Origin: Rhizophagus irregularis | Lineage: Eukaryota; Glomeromycota; Glomeromycetes; Glomerales; Glomeraceae | Assembly: GCF_026210795.1 (NCBI RefSeq) | Contig: NC_089431.1 | Location: 5,146,001-5,210,000, forward strand | Direction: 5' to 3' | DNA length: 64,000 nucleotides | In this document: one piece after another, positions 23,914-35,466 of the stretch | Position numbering within the stretch: the stretch's first letter is position 1 | Layout of the letters: every line of letters begins with the position of its first letter | Notes under the pieces: generated by a model | Seen by the model: the letters and a program-made list of their open reading frames with translations, nothing else | Told to the model about the DNA's origin: nothing | Database searches by the model: none | Program-made: the position numbers and the translations under genes

Positions 23914-25144
23914 TTTTTTTTTAATTTTTATTATTTAAACGAATTTATCTTTTTTTTTTGTTAAAAAAAAAAAATATATAAAGTGAATATAAGTTTATCA
24001 AAATTAATATGATTCTTTTTATTTCCTTTATCATTAAAATTTTTTTTTTATAGTATGAGAATTTGTAAGATTAATATAATTAATCATATTATTAATACCT
24101 CATATTTCATGCAAATTTAATTTCTAACTTACCAATTATATCATTGGGAAAATTACAAATGTATGATGATAATTTTAATAAATTAAACTAGTAGTTTAAT
24201 AAATAAGATTCTCACGTTCTATCATTATATTGAAGATACTGCGTAAAAGTTGAATTCCGACCTTCAACCTTACGCAATAATGATGTATTGAATCTAATAA
24301 TATGTTACACATAACGTTGATAAAACAACACCAACTTCCATTACCAGAAAATTATACGATCATTATGATGAATTATACAACATGAACAAAATTTATGAAT
24401 GTATTGATATATTGGTAGATATTAAATGGCATAATTAAAATAATTACATTACAACAATTTTAACAATTACAGAATTACAAACCTTACACCTATTAAAAAT
24501 TAAGGGAAAATACAAATCGACGCTGTCAGTTTTGCAATATCATTATCAATATTTGAATTAAATAATAAAGGTTACTATTAACTTTGTTATGAATAATTCT
24601 CAGTTTAAAAAGTTGCTATAAATAATTTTAAACAAAGAGAACAAACGAAAGATTTTCAGAAGGACTGGGAACGTTCAGCAATATCATTGCTTGTTATAGC
24701 ATTTTCAAATAAATGGCTCCATTGCCTTTATAAATGTCATTTCTTTATTTTAAACGTTTTTTCAGTTACAAAATTTCGATATACTGTATGTATACATCAT
24801 GGAATTAAATAATGTAGTAAATGAATATCTTTCATCATCTGATACGTTATAATATAACAGTTAAATTATATATTCAATTTTATTGGCAAAACACGCAAAC
24901 ACTCGTTATTTACAATTATTACATTAGAATTACTGTATATTATATTCATGATTATGACAATAATTTATAAAATACACATTTTTTTAAAAAAACGTTAATT
25001 ACCAAACTAGAACTTATAATATTTTATTCATTTACAAAAAGTTATAAACTGAACCATTTTAGTAGCACACCAATTATTATAAATTTCCAACTATATATTG
25101 TTATTGCATATAGTATACTCTTTACTTTATCCTTGATCTATCAC
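23914..25144. other. Intergenic region with a coding relic
   Basis: A TATA-like AT run lies just upstream of H2A (23970-23985). 24640-24725 reads EQTKDFQKDWERSAISLLVI on the plus strand, an open fragment related to the decayed one at 13540-13600; both sit 3' of the repeat-tailed BTB genes, so the relic was duplicated with them. Confidence 0.4.
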
Positions 25145-26551
25145 TCATAAAAATTTACGTATAGTGTCTTCTAGTGTAAAGCTTCTTTGCCTATTATTTC
25201 TGTTTACCTGCGGGTCTGGTTCCAGATTGTTATTACTTTGATCCCTAATATTTCTATTTACCCGTGTATTTAGTACCAGATTGTTGTTACTTTGATCCCT
25301 AGTATTTCTATTTACCCGTAAGTATGGTTCCATATTGTTACTACTAGTACTTTGATCCCTAGTATTTCTATTTACCCGTAAGTATGGTTCCATATCGTTA
25401 CTACTAGTACTTTGATCCCTAGTATTTCTATTTACCCGTAAGTATGGTTCCATATCGTTACTACTTTGATCCCTAGTATTTCTATTTACCCGTGTATCTG
25501 GTTCCAGATTGTTACTTTCTCTGTATCCCTCTAGTTCTGGGTTGTCTTTGTTTTGATTACTAGTTTCGATCACCCGTGGATTTGAATTGATATCGCTTTG
25601 ATTACTAATTCCTCTAACTATCCGCGGTTCTTGTTTATTACAATCATGATCCAAAAAATATTTAATTAAACTTTCATACATTTCTTCAGGAATAATCTTT
25701 TTGTATGGGTATACCTTATGCAAGAACTCTTTAGGAGTAAAATCAGTAAATTTAATAAAAGAAATACATTTCTGCAAAGTATTGCTTAAAGCATTAAAAT
25801 CATCATTTGAATAATTTGTAGAATCTGAAGAAAGTTCAGGATTTTGAGCAACACCCCATTTAAGTACATAATCCCAAACTTGAACCATACTCATATCAAT
25901 ATTATTATTTTGAATAATAGAAATTAAACATTTTTCTGGAATTGAAGTAAAGTCAGGTGAATTAAAAATTTTTTTTGGTTGTTCAGATATTAATTTTGTA
26001 CAAAACTTTTGAAGGTCCAAGAAAGAATCATTTTCAAAGCTTAATTGATATATTGAACTTAAATTTTGTTCTAACCAATTTGTCTTGTTTCTAATTAAAA
26101 AAGATTGTAAATAGGGAACTAGTTCTTGAAGGCTTAATTCATTTGCGCCGATCAAAATTTTAATAATATCTGAAGTATCACATTCTTCTAACAAAATCTT
26201 TCCTCCATAAATATACCTAAATATTATTTTAACGTAATTTAAGAATAATTTTATTAAAAAAATAATAACATATTTATAAATTTAAATTACTTACTTAAGA
26301 ATTATTTGAAAAATTTCGGGTGAAATATTTGGTAATTTAATACTAGTTAAAGTTTTATCATTTCTTCTTTCATTAGTTGACAAAATTCTTCTCAAATAAG
26401 GTGAACGATAATTTAAAATAACCATATGAGCCCGGAATATTCTTACGTAAGGGTCATTACCAACTTCAATTGTAATGTCATAATATTCGTCGTCATCTAA
26501 AATTTCAAGCAAATTTTGTGATAATTTTGGTAAAAATTTATTTTCATTCAT
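25145..26551 (-). CDS. BTB-BACK protein with a 20-residue tandem-repeat tail
   Basis: Exons 26551-26295 and 26216-25145 give 442 residues. BTB and BACK are very close to the gene at 13913-15513 and again there is no TLDc. From about residue 320 the tail is a tandem array of RVNRNTRDQS(TSS)NDMEPYL units, five or six copies, two of them nearly identical, then a short unique end. The tail shares no repeat with its paralogue, although both begin with EPRI(I/V)RGISNQSDINSNPR. The exon-1 donor has AA/GTAAGT where all other family members have AG/GT, turning the junction codon from Arg to Lys. Divergent with 27328-28829. Confidence 0.86.
25200..25510. repeat. 60-bp coding minisatellite
   Basis: Repeats of TTTGATCCCTAGTATTTCTA plus TTACCCGTAAGTATGGTTCC, with units of 51-60 bp, all multiples of three. 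The two central 60-bp units are nearly identical, indicating recent expansion. Confidence 0.7.
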
Positions 26552-26610
26552 TTTTTTCGTAACGAAAGGGAATAAGTTTCAAAAAAAAAATTTATTCCAA
26601 AATTGTGAAA

Positions 26611-26630
26611 GATTGAACCTTATATAGTAA
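26611..26630 (-). promoter_or_regulatory. TATA-like box of the BTB gene at 26551
   Basis: Reads TTACTATATAAGGTTCAATC on the minus strand, 60-80 bp upstream of the ATG. Confidence 0.5.
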
Positions 26631-27218
26631 CACAAGTTCCAGAATTGGAAATGAATCGAATTGTTAAAGTAATTATTATTGTTCACAACGCACAAAAATT
26701 TCATTACATGACAAAGATGACAAGGTGGAGTTTACATTTCATGTGTTAAATTTCTTATCATGATTAAAGAAAATTATTTATTTGTGTTCTTCATAAAACT
26801 TACTTTTTATTAATAAAATTAGAATACAAACTTCGTAAAAAAAAAAATATATATATCCACCGCATTGATCGTCATCGAGCTTCACGTTCAGAATTATGTA
26901 AATTAAATATTATTCTAGAATTTTTTTTTTTTTGTATTTTATCTTGAATTTATTTTTTAACTATGCGTACACGAAAAGTCGAGACAGAAAATTAAATAAG
27001 TAAAACTATATAATTTTATTTCATAACTATTTATTTATCCATTACACCGAATTATCATTAAAGTGAATGGTTGCTTATTAGCATTTTAATGACCGATATT
27101 GCAAATAATAACGAAATAATTCTTTGGATTTTTGTTTTTGACAATCCATTAAAGAAAAGCTTTGACGTCACCGATCACGAGGTTGGTGACGATATTCGTA
27201 CGTAAGGTCGTAAGGTTA
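26631..27218. other. Bidirectional intergenic region of the second BTB pair
   Basis: The first 280 bp match 15590-15860 of the first pair well. It has no MITE. A GTGACGATATTCGTACGTAAGGTCG stretch is the least AT-rich part and may hold regulatory sites. Confidence 0.4.
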
Positions 27219-27270
27219 CATGTGAGTGGCATCAAATGATTTTCATTCTTTTAAATAAGGCTTAAACTTT
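27219..27270 (+). promoter_or_regulatory. CATGTG plus TAAATAAGG box
   Basis: CATGTG at 27219-27224, then TTAAATAAGGCTTAAAC at 27251-27267, 60-75 bp before the ATG at 27328. Confidence 0.5.
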
Positions 27271-27327
27271 TAAAAACAAGCTTTTTTGAGTTTCTTTTTT
27301 CTTATTCTTTTTTATTTAAAAATTACA

Positions 27328-28829
27328 ATGGTTGATAATAAACTTCTGCCAAAATTATCACAAAATTTACTTGAAATTTTAAACGATGAAGAATATTATG
27401 ATATCACAATTGAAGTTGGTAGTGACCCTTACGTAAAAGTATTTCGGGCTCATATGGCTATTTTAAATTATCGTTCCCCTTATTTACGAAGAGTTTTATC
27501 AACAAATAAAAAGAAAAATGATGGAACGTTGGCACACATTAAATTACCAAATATTTTACCTGAGGTTTTTCAAATAGTTTTAAGGTATTAATTATAATAT
27601 TAACATTTATATTATATTATATTTTATTTTATTATTAAACTTATTATCGCTTAATCAGGTATATCTATGGGGGAAAATTTTCTTTGAAAGAATTTGATAA
27701 TTCAATTATCATTAAAATTATGATTGCTGCCAATGAACTGAGTCTTCATGAATTAATACCTTATTTAGAATCTTTTTTGATTGAAAATAAAGCAAATTGG
27801 ATGGAACAAAATTTTAATTTGATATACCAAATAAGTTTTGAAGATAATTCTTTCTTAAAACTTCAAAAATTTTGCAATGATATAATTTCTAAAGAACCAA
27901 AAAAGATATTTAATTCACCAAATTTCTCTTCGATTCCAGAGAAACTTTTAATCACTCTTACTCAAAATGATAATCTTCAAATGAACGAAATTCAAGTTTG
28001 GGAGCATGTAATTAAATGGGGACTTGCACAAAATCCTGAACTTCCCTCTGATCCTACAAGCTTTTTAAAGGATGATTTCAATGCCTTAAGGAATACTTTA
28101 CAACAATGTATTCCTTGTATTAGATTTCATAATTTAGGTTCAAAAGAATTTTTGAAAAAAGTAAAACCTTATAAAAAAATCTTACCGAAGGAATTATATA
28201 ATGATTTGTTAGATTATTTTCTGGATAATGACAGTAAAAAACCAGTGCCTCGTATAATCGAAAAAAATAACAAAAATAAAGGATATTCAAAAAATATTGT
28301 TTCTAAAATAATTACGTTTCAACATCTTAAATTAATCTCAAAATGGATCGATAGATTGGAAATTACAGAAAAGTTTGCAACTTCATGTGAGTTCAAATTA
28401 TTATATCGTGATTCTCGTGATGGGTCTAGTAAATTGAATAATGGATATGACAAACTCCGAAAGATTTGTAAAAATCAATCTCGCACCATAGTAGTTATTA
28501 AAGCGAAGGATAGTAACAAAATTCTTGGAGGATATAATCCAATTGAATGGAAGTTTGATAACCACTACGGAAATACTAAAGATAGTTTTGTATTCTCCTT
28601 TAGTAATAATAGTATTGAGAACTACATTTTAAGTCATGTAAAGAACGAAGAGAAAGCTATATATAGTGGGACATACAGTGTTAGTCTAGCATTTGATTTT
28701 GACTTACAATTATACAGTGATTCTTCTGACCAATTTAGAGTTAATTGTGAAAAAAGTTCTTATGAAAAACATATCGGAGGAATCAATGATTTATATGTAG
28801 AAGAATTTGAAGTATTTCAAATTGTGTAA
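27328..28829 (+). CDS. BTB-BACK-TLDc protein
   Basis: Exons 27328-27584 (257 nt) and 27659-28829 give 475 residues. BTB: MVDNKLLPKLSQNLLEILND, YYDITIEVGSDPYVKVFRAH. BACK follows YIYGGKFSLKEFD. TLDc runs from about residue 302 (KIITFQHLKLISKWID) through KILGGYNPIEWKF, KDSFVFSF and EEFEVFQIV at the terminus. Its TLDc half is the closest match to the last gene of the window (62302), although their BTB halves belong to different subfamilies. Polyadenylation signal AATAAA at 28959-28964. Confidence 0.9.
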
Positions 28830-28958
28830 GGTTTATATTGAACCCAAAAATTTATATTAATTTTTTTATTATTTGTAGCTGTAATTTGCTTTTATATAAT
28901 AGTGGTTTTAATTTCATTCATATTTTATTTTATTTGTATTGATACCTATGCATTATTA

Positions 28959-28990
28959 AATAAAACAATCTGGGTCGCGAAACAGTTTTT
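28959..28990 (+). terminator. Polyadenylation region shared by TLDc genes
   Basis: ATTAAATAAAA, then TCTGGGTCGCGAAACAG and a T-run. The same order is seen after the genes ending at 17831, 34206, 36959 and, more weakly, 40974. Confidence 0.5.
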
Positions 28991-30504
28991 TTTTTAATCG
29001 TTATTCATTTTTTTTTGCAAAGAATTATTTACTGGTCAAAGTGGTACGGAAACCTTGGTGTAAATGATGGAACCTTGTCTAATTTGCATAACATTTCCAC
29101 AACATTTCCACAATAACATAACTACTGGAAGCATCATTGAATCTGGCATACACTATGAAAATTGGACATGTTTTCACCAAATTTTAATAGTATAAACTTC
29201 ATGTAAACCATATCTCTTCGACCTATGATTCAAATATTACAAAAGTTTGATTTTTTAATTGGTTTAATTGAATGAACTTTAGATAAATTAATAAGAAATA
29301 TAATGAGAATTTTTAATGGTTCGTTATTTAGGAGGATACAATGTTAAATAGTAATAGATTAATTTAAATGCTTTATTATTTTTGTTGTGAATAGTGATTT
29401 TCCCAATATATTTCTTCTGTTGTTATAATAAATTTAGATCGAAGTTTGCCCTAATTATAAACTAAAATCTTGAACTTGATTAGATAATCAGCAAAATTGA
29501 GATAAGAGAGTTTTGTTTGGCGTGAAATAAATGAACATTCAAGAAACATTTCTATAAAGTTAATATTGAAATGGAATGCATACGACTTATGTTGCATCCG
29601 TGAATGTCCAATGAAACCTGCAGAAGGACAAAAAATAAGAAACGTTAATACATTTATTAGAGTAATTTTCAAAGGTTTTATTATCTTTGATGTTCGGTAT
29701 TTATTTAATAGTAACACTTTTATTACGATTATCTAATTAAATATTGCACGATTTCAAACTTTCAATATAATGTTAAATAGATGAGATGTATAATTACGGA
29801 TAATTATATAATATCATAATACGGGAATATTTGAGAAATCAGAAATCTAAAATAAAATTAAAAAATTGTGATCTTTTCAATATTTCTATAAAATTTTTTA
29901 CCATAATACTAATTCGGGATAAGACTAGCAACAAATTTATGTTGATGAAAAATTTTTGTATTTTGTATCTAAAATCAATAAAATCAATACCGGTCTGTCT
30001 CCATTCAACACTCAAAGGCAAAGTTCAGTTTTCTCCATTGTTTTAAGCCTTACTAGCTCCAACAGAACTACAGAAGAAACCTTCTGACAAAATCCAGATA
30101 AAAAAAAAAAATCAATCATCAAATTGATCAGATCGAATAATCTGAATATCTAATAGGAATCTGAGGATATAAATGTTCAATCCAGTCAAAAAAATATTTT
30201 TAAGAAAAAGGATAAATACGTTAGTAACGTTTGTTGTTTATTAACACTCCTATAATAGTGTTCAGAAGGTTTCTACAAAAAAAACCAAAGAAATTTAAAG
30301 TTAGTTATGTTTATTAACGGTGAAAGAAGTAGAGTTCTAATCCACGGATAACGTACACGGACTTGAGCAAGGGTTTTTTTTTGAGATGTCCTCAGACTAT
30401 ATCCCAATGCATTATATGGTAAATTTCAAATATAAAAAAGAAAATTATTTTTTCAAAAAAATTTAATTATTAAATATTTATAGGGAATCCAGTAAACAAT
30501 TAGG
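28991..30504. other. Intergenic AT-rich region
   Basis: 3' flank duplicated with 37280-37440. Small open frames at 29451-29717 (-) and 29831-30046 (+) have no domain. Confidence 0.4.
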
Positions 30505-30720
30505 TTGTTCTTAATAAATTAGAAAAATAAACACATTATGTCGTTTCAAAATCCAACAATACTATCAAAAGTAATTAAACGCAAACAGTTCTCGTTCGCA
30601 TCAAAACTGTTGCACGATATTTTACTAGCGACTTCATGTTTTACATGAATATATCTGTTCATTTAACAAATCACATCATTTATTAAGTTGAATTTATATG
30701 AATATTTGTTTTTATTTTTT
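30505..30720 (+). repeat. Dispersed repeat, forward copy
   Basis: Matches 37905-38155 in inverted orientation (for example TATTTTACTAGCGACTTCAT and AAATCACATCATTTATTAAG). The pair flanks the genes at 32715 and 35467. The second copy carries about 50-70 extra bases in the middle. Confidence 0.6.
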
Positions 30721-30829
30721 AATGATAAGAAAACTATTTTAATAATATCATTATTAGAAAGCCGAGTAATTTATTTATTAAGAACTTAAGAAATCTTTAA
30801 CTCCCATCAAGAAGATTAAAAGTTTAGCT

Positions 30830-31640
30830 ACTGGTCAAATTTTAAATTTGCTTATTATACGAAGGTTCATATTAGGAAATATTTTTAATTCTGGCCAGAA
30901 TTATAAATTTGACCAGAATTACTGCCGACCACGAAAAAATTCATCAAAAATGAATTGGGTGGTCCAATATTTTTGCAATTAGCACTAAGAACGTTCACTA
31001 ATTTGTTTACTTTAACGAAAAAAATTGTTTCTTGTTTATTTTACAACAAACAAAAAAATTTTTTTGTTCTTATTAAAGGCAAACAATTTATTTATATAAC
31101 CATTTACCCATTTTGTTACATTGTTTAATAATTCACCATTCATATTTTAACAAATTGGTTGTTAATTTACCAAAAAAAAGGTAGTTATTTTGATCGGTCC
31201 TTTTTTAGATAGATGATTGATAAATGAGTCCTATCTCACATGATCTTTCCGAAAAGGGAGTGTACTTTTTCAGTTAATACATAGCTATGGGTAACTAGTC
31301 CTAATGTGGTATGTTGTTATGCTGGAATATTTGGGTAGAATTAGTATTGACCAGATAATTCTGGTAAAATTTTCCGAACATAGTTTCTTGTCATCGGCCT
31401 TCCTAATCAGTCCAGTTCTAGGACTGCGATCCAGTCAGTCCAGACTAGAAATATCTTAATTATGCAAATTTGATTGCGCAGCTGATGCAGACGGATGCAA
31501 TTTCCCCAGTATCACCACAGCAAAATGTCACGTTCACATGATTTTGATGCCAAATACTGCGTTATTTTTTCTTTCATGTAAAAATTGTAATATCATTTAT
31601 CAAAATTTCAATATTCAGTATATTTGTAATGTTACCGTAA
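30830..31640. repeat. Duplicated upstream block of TLDc genes, copy 1
   Basis: AGCTACTGGTCAAATTTTAA, CCACGAAAAAATTC-TCAAAAATGAATTGGG, CAGTCC-AG-TCCTAGGACTGCG and GATGCAATTTCCCCAGTATC recur in the same order at 34690-35300. It shows that the two TLDc genes were copied together with more than 800 bp of upstream sequence. Confidence 0.7.
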
Positions 31641-31867
31641 GTCCATAATATGTTTAAATAATTCTTAGGAATAAATAACAATAATATTAGACCAATAAAA
31701 AGAACAGCCACTTTAATATATTAAAAAAAACATTAAAGTTCTTATTATATTGTATTTTAAAAATAATAACCCATAAAATATGACCGATAATTATTATGAA
31801 TTTTTAAATAAACGACAGTATTTAGATGGTGGAAATCTTACGTTTTTAGAAATGATAATCATCAAAT

Positions 31868-31873
31868 CACGTG
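31868..31873 (+). promoter_or_regulatory. Distal CACGTG box, displaced by a MITE
   Basis: AATCACGTGAATGTG corresponds to AATCACGTGAGTGT at 35351 upstream of the paralogue, where it lies 30 bp from the second box. Here the partner box is at 32621. Confidence 0.55.
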
Positions 31874-31901
31874 AATGTGGCAGTGAAGCTGGTGATACTG
31901 C

Positions 31902-32598
31902 CTAGGGGATAGGTAAATATACGGGGGGCCAACTCAAGGTTACACAGGCCATGGTCATAAGACCAGAACTGAAGCCTATAGTAATTTTATAAGTAACTAT
32001 ATTAAAATTCAAAAATACCCCATGTTTAAAGCGAGAAATGGGCCGATAATCAATATGATCTATGAAAAAAAAATTAGCCCCCGAAAATGACAAAATCCGA
32101 AACTACACAAATATATAATTTTTGTCAAGGTTTCGCTTCTATATATTTCAAAAAACTTGATCGGCTATTTTAAATACCTCAAAAATATATAAAAGTTTAT
32201 TAAATACTTGAAAATAATGCACAACGAAAGAAGAAAACACTATTTTTAAATGTTTTAAGCAAAAAAAAAATTATTTTTTTATTGAAATCTCAAAAAAAAA
32301 AGTTTGTAATTTCTAACTTCCTATTGTCATGTAATAAAACATATAAAAATACGAAAGAAATTAACCAGTGGTCCAATTTGGATGAAAAAACTTCGTCTAT
32401 ATAAAGCTAATATGAACAAACTTAACTTCTGAGATCGGCTACTTTCTTATGTGTGCGTGCCGAAAAAAATAAAAAAAAGCGAAATTTTAATATGAAATTT
32501 CGTTTGTGTAACCAATTTATGAAGGCTTCAGTTCAATCGGTAATTGATCAGCCTGTGTAACCTTGAGTTGACCCCCCGTATATTTACCTATCCCCTAG
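31902..32598. mobile_element. TIR element (MITE) with target duplication
   Basis: Starts CTAGGGGATAGGTAAATATA and ends with its inverse; the inverted ends run at least 48 bp with one mismatch and continue more weakly to about 75 bp (CTGAAGCC ... GGCTTCAG). It is flanked by ATACTGC on both sides (31895-31901 and 32599-32605); if one terminal G is counted as flank the duplication is 8 bp, GATACTGC, which would fit the hAT superfamily. It carries no transposase. Open frame 31902-32093 (-) is only its left end. The near-perfect ends and duplication indicate recent insertion. Confidence 0.85.
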
Positions 32599-32620
32599 AT
32601 ACTGCAGATGCACACAAAGT

Positions 32621-32657
32621 CACGTGTAATTTCGTCATCAATTAAATAAGGTTTAAA
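32621..32657 (+). promoter_or_regulatory. CACGTG plus TAAATAAGGTTTAAA
   Basis: CACGTG at 32621-32626 and ATTAAATAAGGTTTAAA at 32641-32657, 58-95 bp before the ATG at 32715. Confidence 0.55.
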
Positions 32658-32714
32658 TTAAGACTTTTTTGTATTTTCTTCTCTCAAATTCTTTTTTTAT
32701 TTTGCAAAATTGCA

Positions 32715-34206
32715 ATGGTTGATAACAAACTTTTGCCAAAATTATCACAAAATTTACTTGAAATTTTAAACGATGAAGAATATTATGATATCACAATTGA
32801 AGTTGGTAGTGACCCTTACGTAAAAGTATTTCGGGCTCATATGATTATTTTAAATTATCGTTCACCTTACTTGAGAAGAATTTTGTCAACTAATAAAAAG
32901 AAAAATGACGGAGGTTTAACACATATTAAATTATCAAATATTATACCAGAGATTTTTCAAATAGTTTTAAGGTAAAAAAGAGTTAATTATAATATTAGAA
33001 TCTTAATATTTTATTTTATTTTATTATTAACTTATTGTCGTTTATTTAGGTATATATATGGGGGAAAAATTTCTTTGGAAGAATTTGATAATTCAGATAT
33101 TGTTAAAGTTGATTGCTGCTAATGAATTGAGTCTTCATGAATTAATACCTTATTTAGAATCTTTTTTAATTGAAAACAAAGCAAATTGGATGGAACAAAA
33201 TTTCGAATTGATATATCAAACAAGTTTTGAAAATAATTCTTTCTTAAAACTTCAAAAATTTTGCAATGATTTAATTTCTAAAGAACCAAGCAAAATATTC
33301 AATTCCCCAAATTTCTCTTCAATTCCAGAAAAACTTTTAATCACGCTTATTCAAATTGATAATCTTCAAATGGACGAAATTCAAGTTTGGGAACATGTAA
33401 TTAAATGGGGGTTTACACAAAATCCTGGACTTCCCTCTGATCCTACAAGCTTTTCAAAGAATGATTTCAATATTTTGAGGAATAGCTTACAACAATGTGT
33501 TCCCTATATTAGATTCCACAATTTAACTTCAAAAGAATTTTTGAAAAAAGTAAAACCTTATAAAAAAATCTTACCAAAGGAATTGTACAATGATTTGTTA
33601 GAATATTTTTTGGATAACGACAGCAAAAAATCAGTACCTCGTATAATCGAAGAAAATAAAGAAATTCGTTCAAATATTGATTCTAAAATAATTACATTTC
33701 AGCATGTTGAATTAATTTCAAAATGGATTGATAGATTAGAAATTACAGACAAGTTGACAAATTCATATGAATTCAAATTATTATATCGTGATTCTCGTGA
33801 TGGATCCGGTCTTATTAATAGTAGACTTGAAACATTCCGAGAGATTTGCGTAAATCAATCTCGCACCATAACAGTTATTAAAATTATAGATAGTAACGAA
33901 ATCTTTGGAGGATATAATCCGATTGAATGGAAATTTGACGATAGTTATGGCGCCACTAAAGATAGTTTTATATTCTCCTTTAGTAATAATAGTATCGATA
34001 ATTACATTTTAAGTCGTGTAAAGGATGAAAAGAAAGCTATATATAATGGAAAATACCTTAATGGCCCAACATTTAATAGTGATTTGGTATTATATAATGA
34101 TCGTGATGGGTTAAGAATTAATTGCAATCAATGCTATTATGAAAAACATATCGGAAAAATCAATAAATTATATGTAGAAGAATTTGAAGTATTTCAAATT
34201 ATATAA
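32715..34206 (+). pseudogene. BTB-BACK-TLDc gene with a 2-nt frameshift
   Basis: Exon 1 (32715-32971, 257 nt) is intact, and the acceptor at 33048-33049 is in its usual place before YIYGG. Near 33104-33112 the paralogues have AAAATTATGATTGC whereas this copy has AAAGTTGATTGC, two bases fewer, so the frame from exon 1 hits TAA at 33120-33122 after DIVKVDCC. The rest of BACK and the whole TLDc stay open to 34206 in the other frame. Without the gap the length would be 471 codons, exactly that of the gene at 35467. I see no alternative splice site that would restore frame. It is either a recent pseudogene, a BTB-only product of about 115 residues, or a sequencing error. Polyadenylation signal at 34317-34322. 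Confidence 0.75.
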
Positions 34207-35352
34207 GATTGATATTAAACCCCAAGATTTGTATTATTTCATTTTATTCGTAACGATAATAGGGTTTTATTTTATCTATATTTCATTTTATTTGTATTGA
34301 TTCCTATAGATTATTAAATAAAAAAATCTGGTTGCCAAACAGTTTTTTAAAAAAGAATAAATAATAAATCGTTATATTTGCAAAGAATTGGTCAAATATT
34401 ACAAAGGCTAACTAAATAATATTAATTGAATGAACCCTTAAATAAATTAATAAAAAAAAAACAACATGAACTTTTAGGGGATATAATGTTAAATACTAAT
34501 AAATTAACTTAAATGTTTATTTATCGTGAATCACGATATTGTGCACTAACCGTTTAATGCAAAATTTTACCTTATTATTACTATTATTTATATTATAACT
34601 TTCTGAAAATTTATAATTATGGTCAGAGTTCCTAATATGGAAATTGGCGTAATATATCATTATTCATAATTTCACTTGATGCCGGATAAAAGTTCAGCTA
34701 CTGGTCAAATTTTAAATTTGCTTAATATATATTATACGAAGTTTTATATTAGGAAATATTTTAATTCGGGCCAGAATTGTAAATTTGGCCAACTTTTGGC
34801 CAGTATTACTGACGATTGATTATGACCACGAAAAAATTCGTCAAAAATGAATTGGGTGGTCGTTTACTTTAACGAAAAAAATTGTTTTTGTTCTTATTAA
34901 AGGCAAACAAAAAAAATTATTTATTTACTATATAGCCATTTTTTGTTACAATTGTTGACAAATCAGTTAATAATTTACCGATCATAAATTTAGCAAATTA
35001 GTCAATAAATTGTTGACCAATCAGTCCAGTCCTAGGACTGCGGCCAGTCGGACCTTTAACATTCCTACTAATCATAACTAGAAATATCTTAATTTTGCAA
35101 ATTTTATTATATACAAAAAAAGATCCATTTCCTTACCGAAAAGTTGATGGCGCGGCAGATGCAATTTCCCCAGTATCACCGCAGAAAAATGTCGCGCTCA
35201 CACAATCATTTCTAAGTTAATATAAACACTGCGTCATTTTTTCTTTCATGTAAATTGCAACATCGTTTATCAAAAATTCAAGATTCAGGATATTACAAAT
35301 GTGATAATTATAAATTTATATTAAACGATATGACAAACCATCGGCATCGAAT
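34207..35352. repeat. Duplicated upstream block of TLDc genes, copy 2
   Basis: 3' flank of the previous gene to about 34600, then a block (34690-35300) collinear with 30830-31640. The homopolymer-rich middle is shorter here. Confidence 0.6.
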
Positions 35353-35421
35353 CACGTGAGTGTAACAAGACGCACATGAAGTCACGTGCAATTCTACATC
35401 ATCTATTAAATAAGGTTTAAA
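35353..35421 (+). promoter_or_regulatory. Paired CACGTG boxes plus TAAATAAGGTTTAAA
   Basis: CACGTG at 35353-35358 and 35383-35388, then ATTAAATAAGGTTTAAA at 35405-35421, 46 bp before the ATG at 35467. This is the uninterrupted version of the promoter split by the MITE at 31902-32598. Confidence 0.6.
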
Positions 35422-35466
35422 ACTAAGATTTTTTTGGATTCTTTTATTCTTTTCTCTCACATTGCA

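Noticed and set aside
31902-32093. 63-codon open frame (-)
   Set aside because: It begins exactly at the end of the TIR element and reads through its inverted repeat; no transposase motif.
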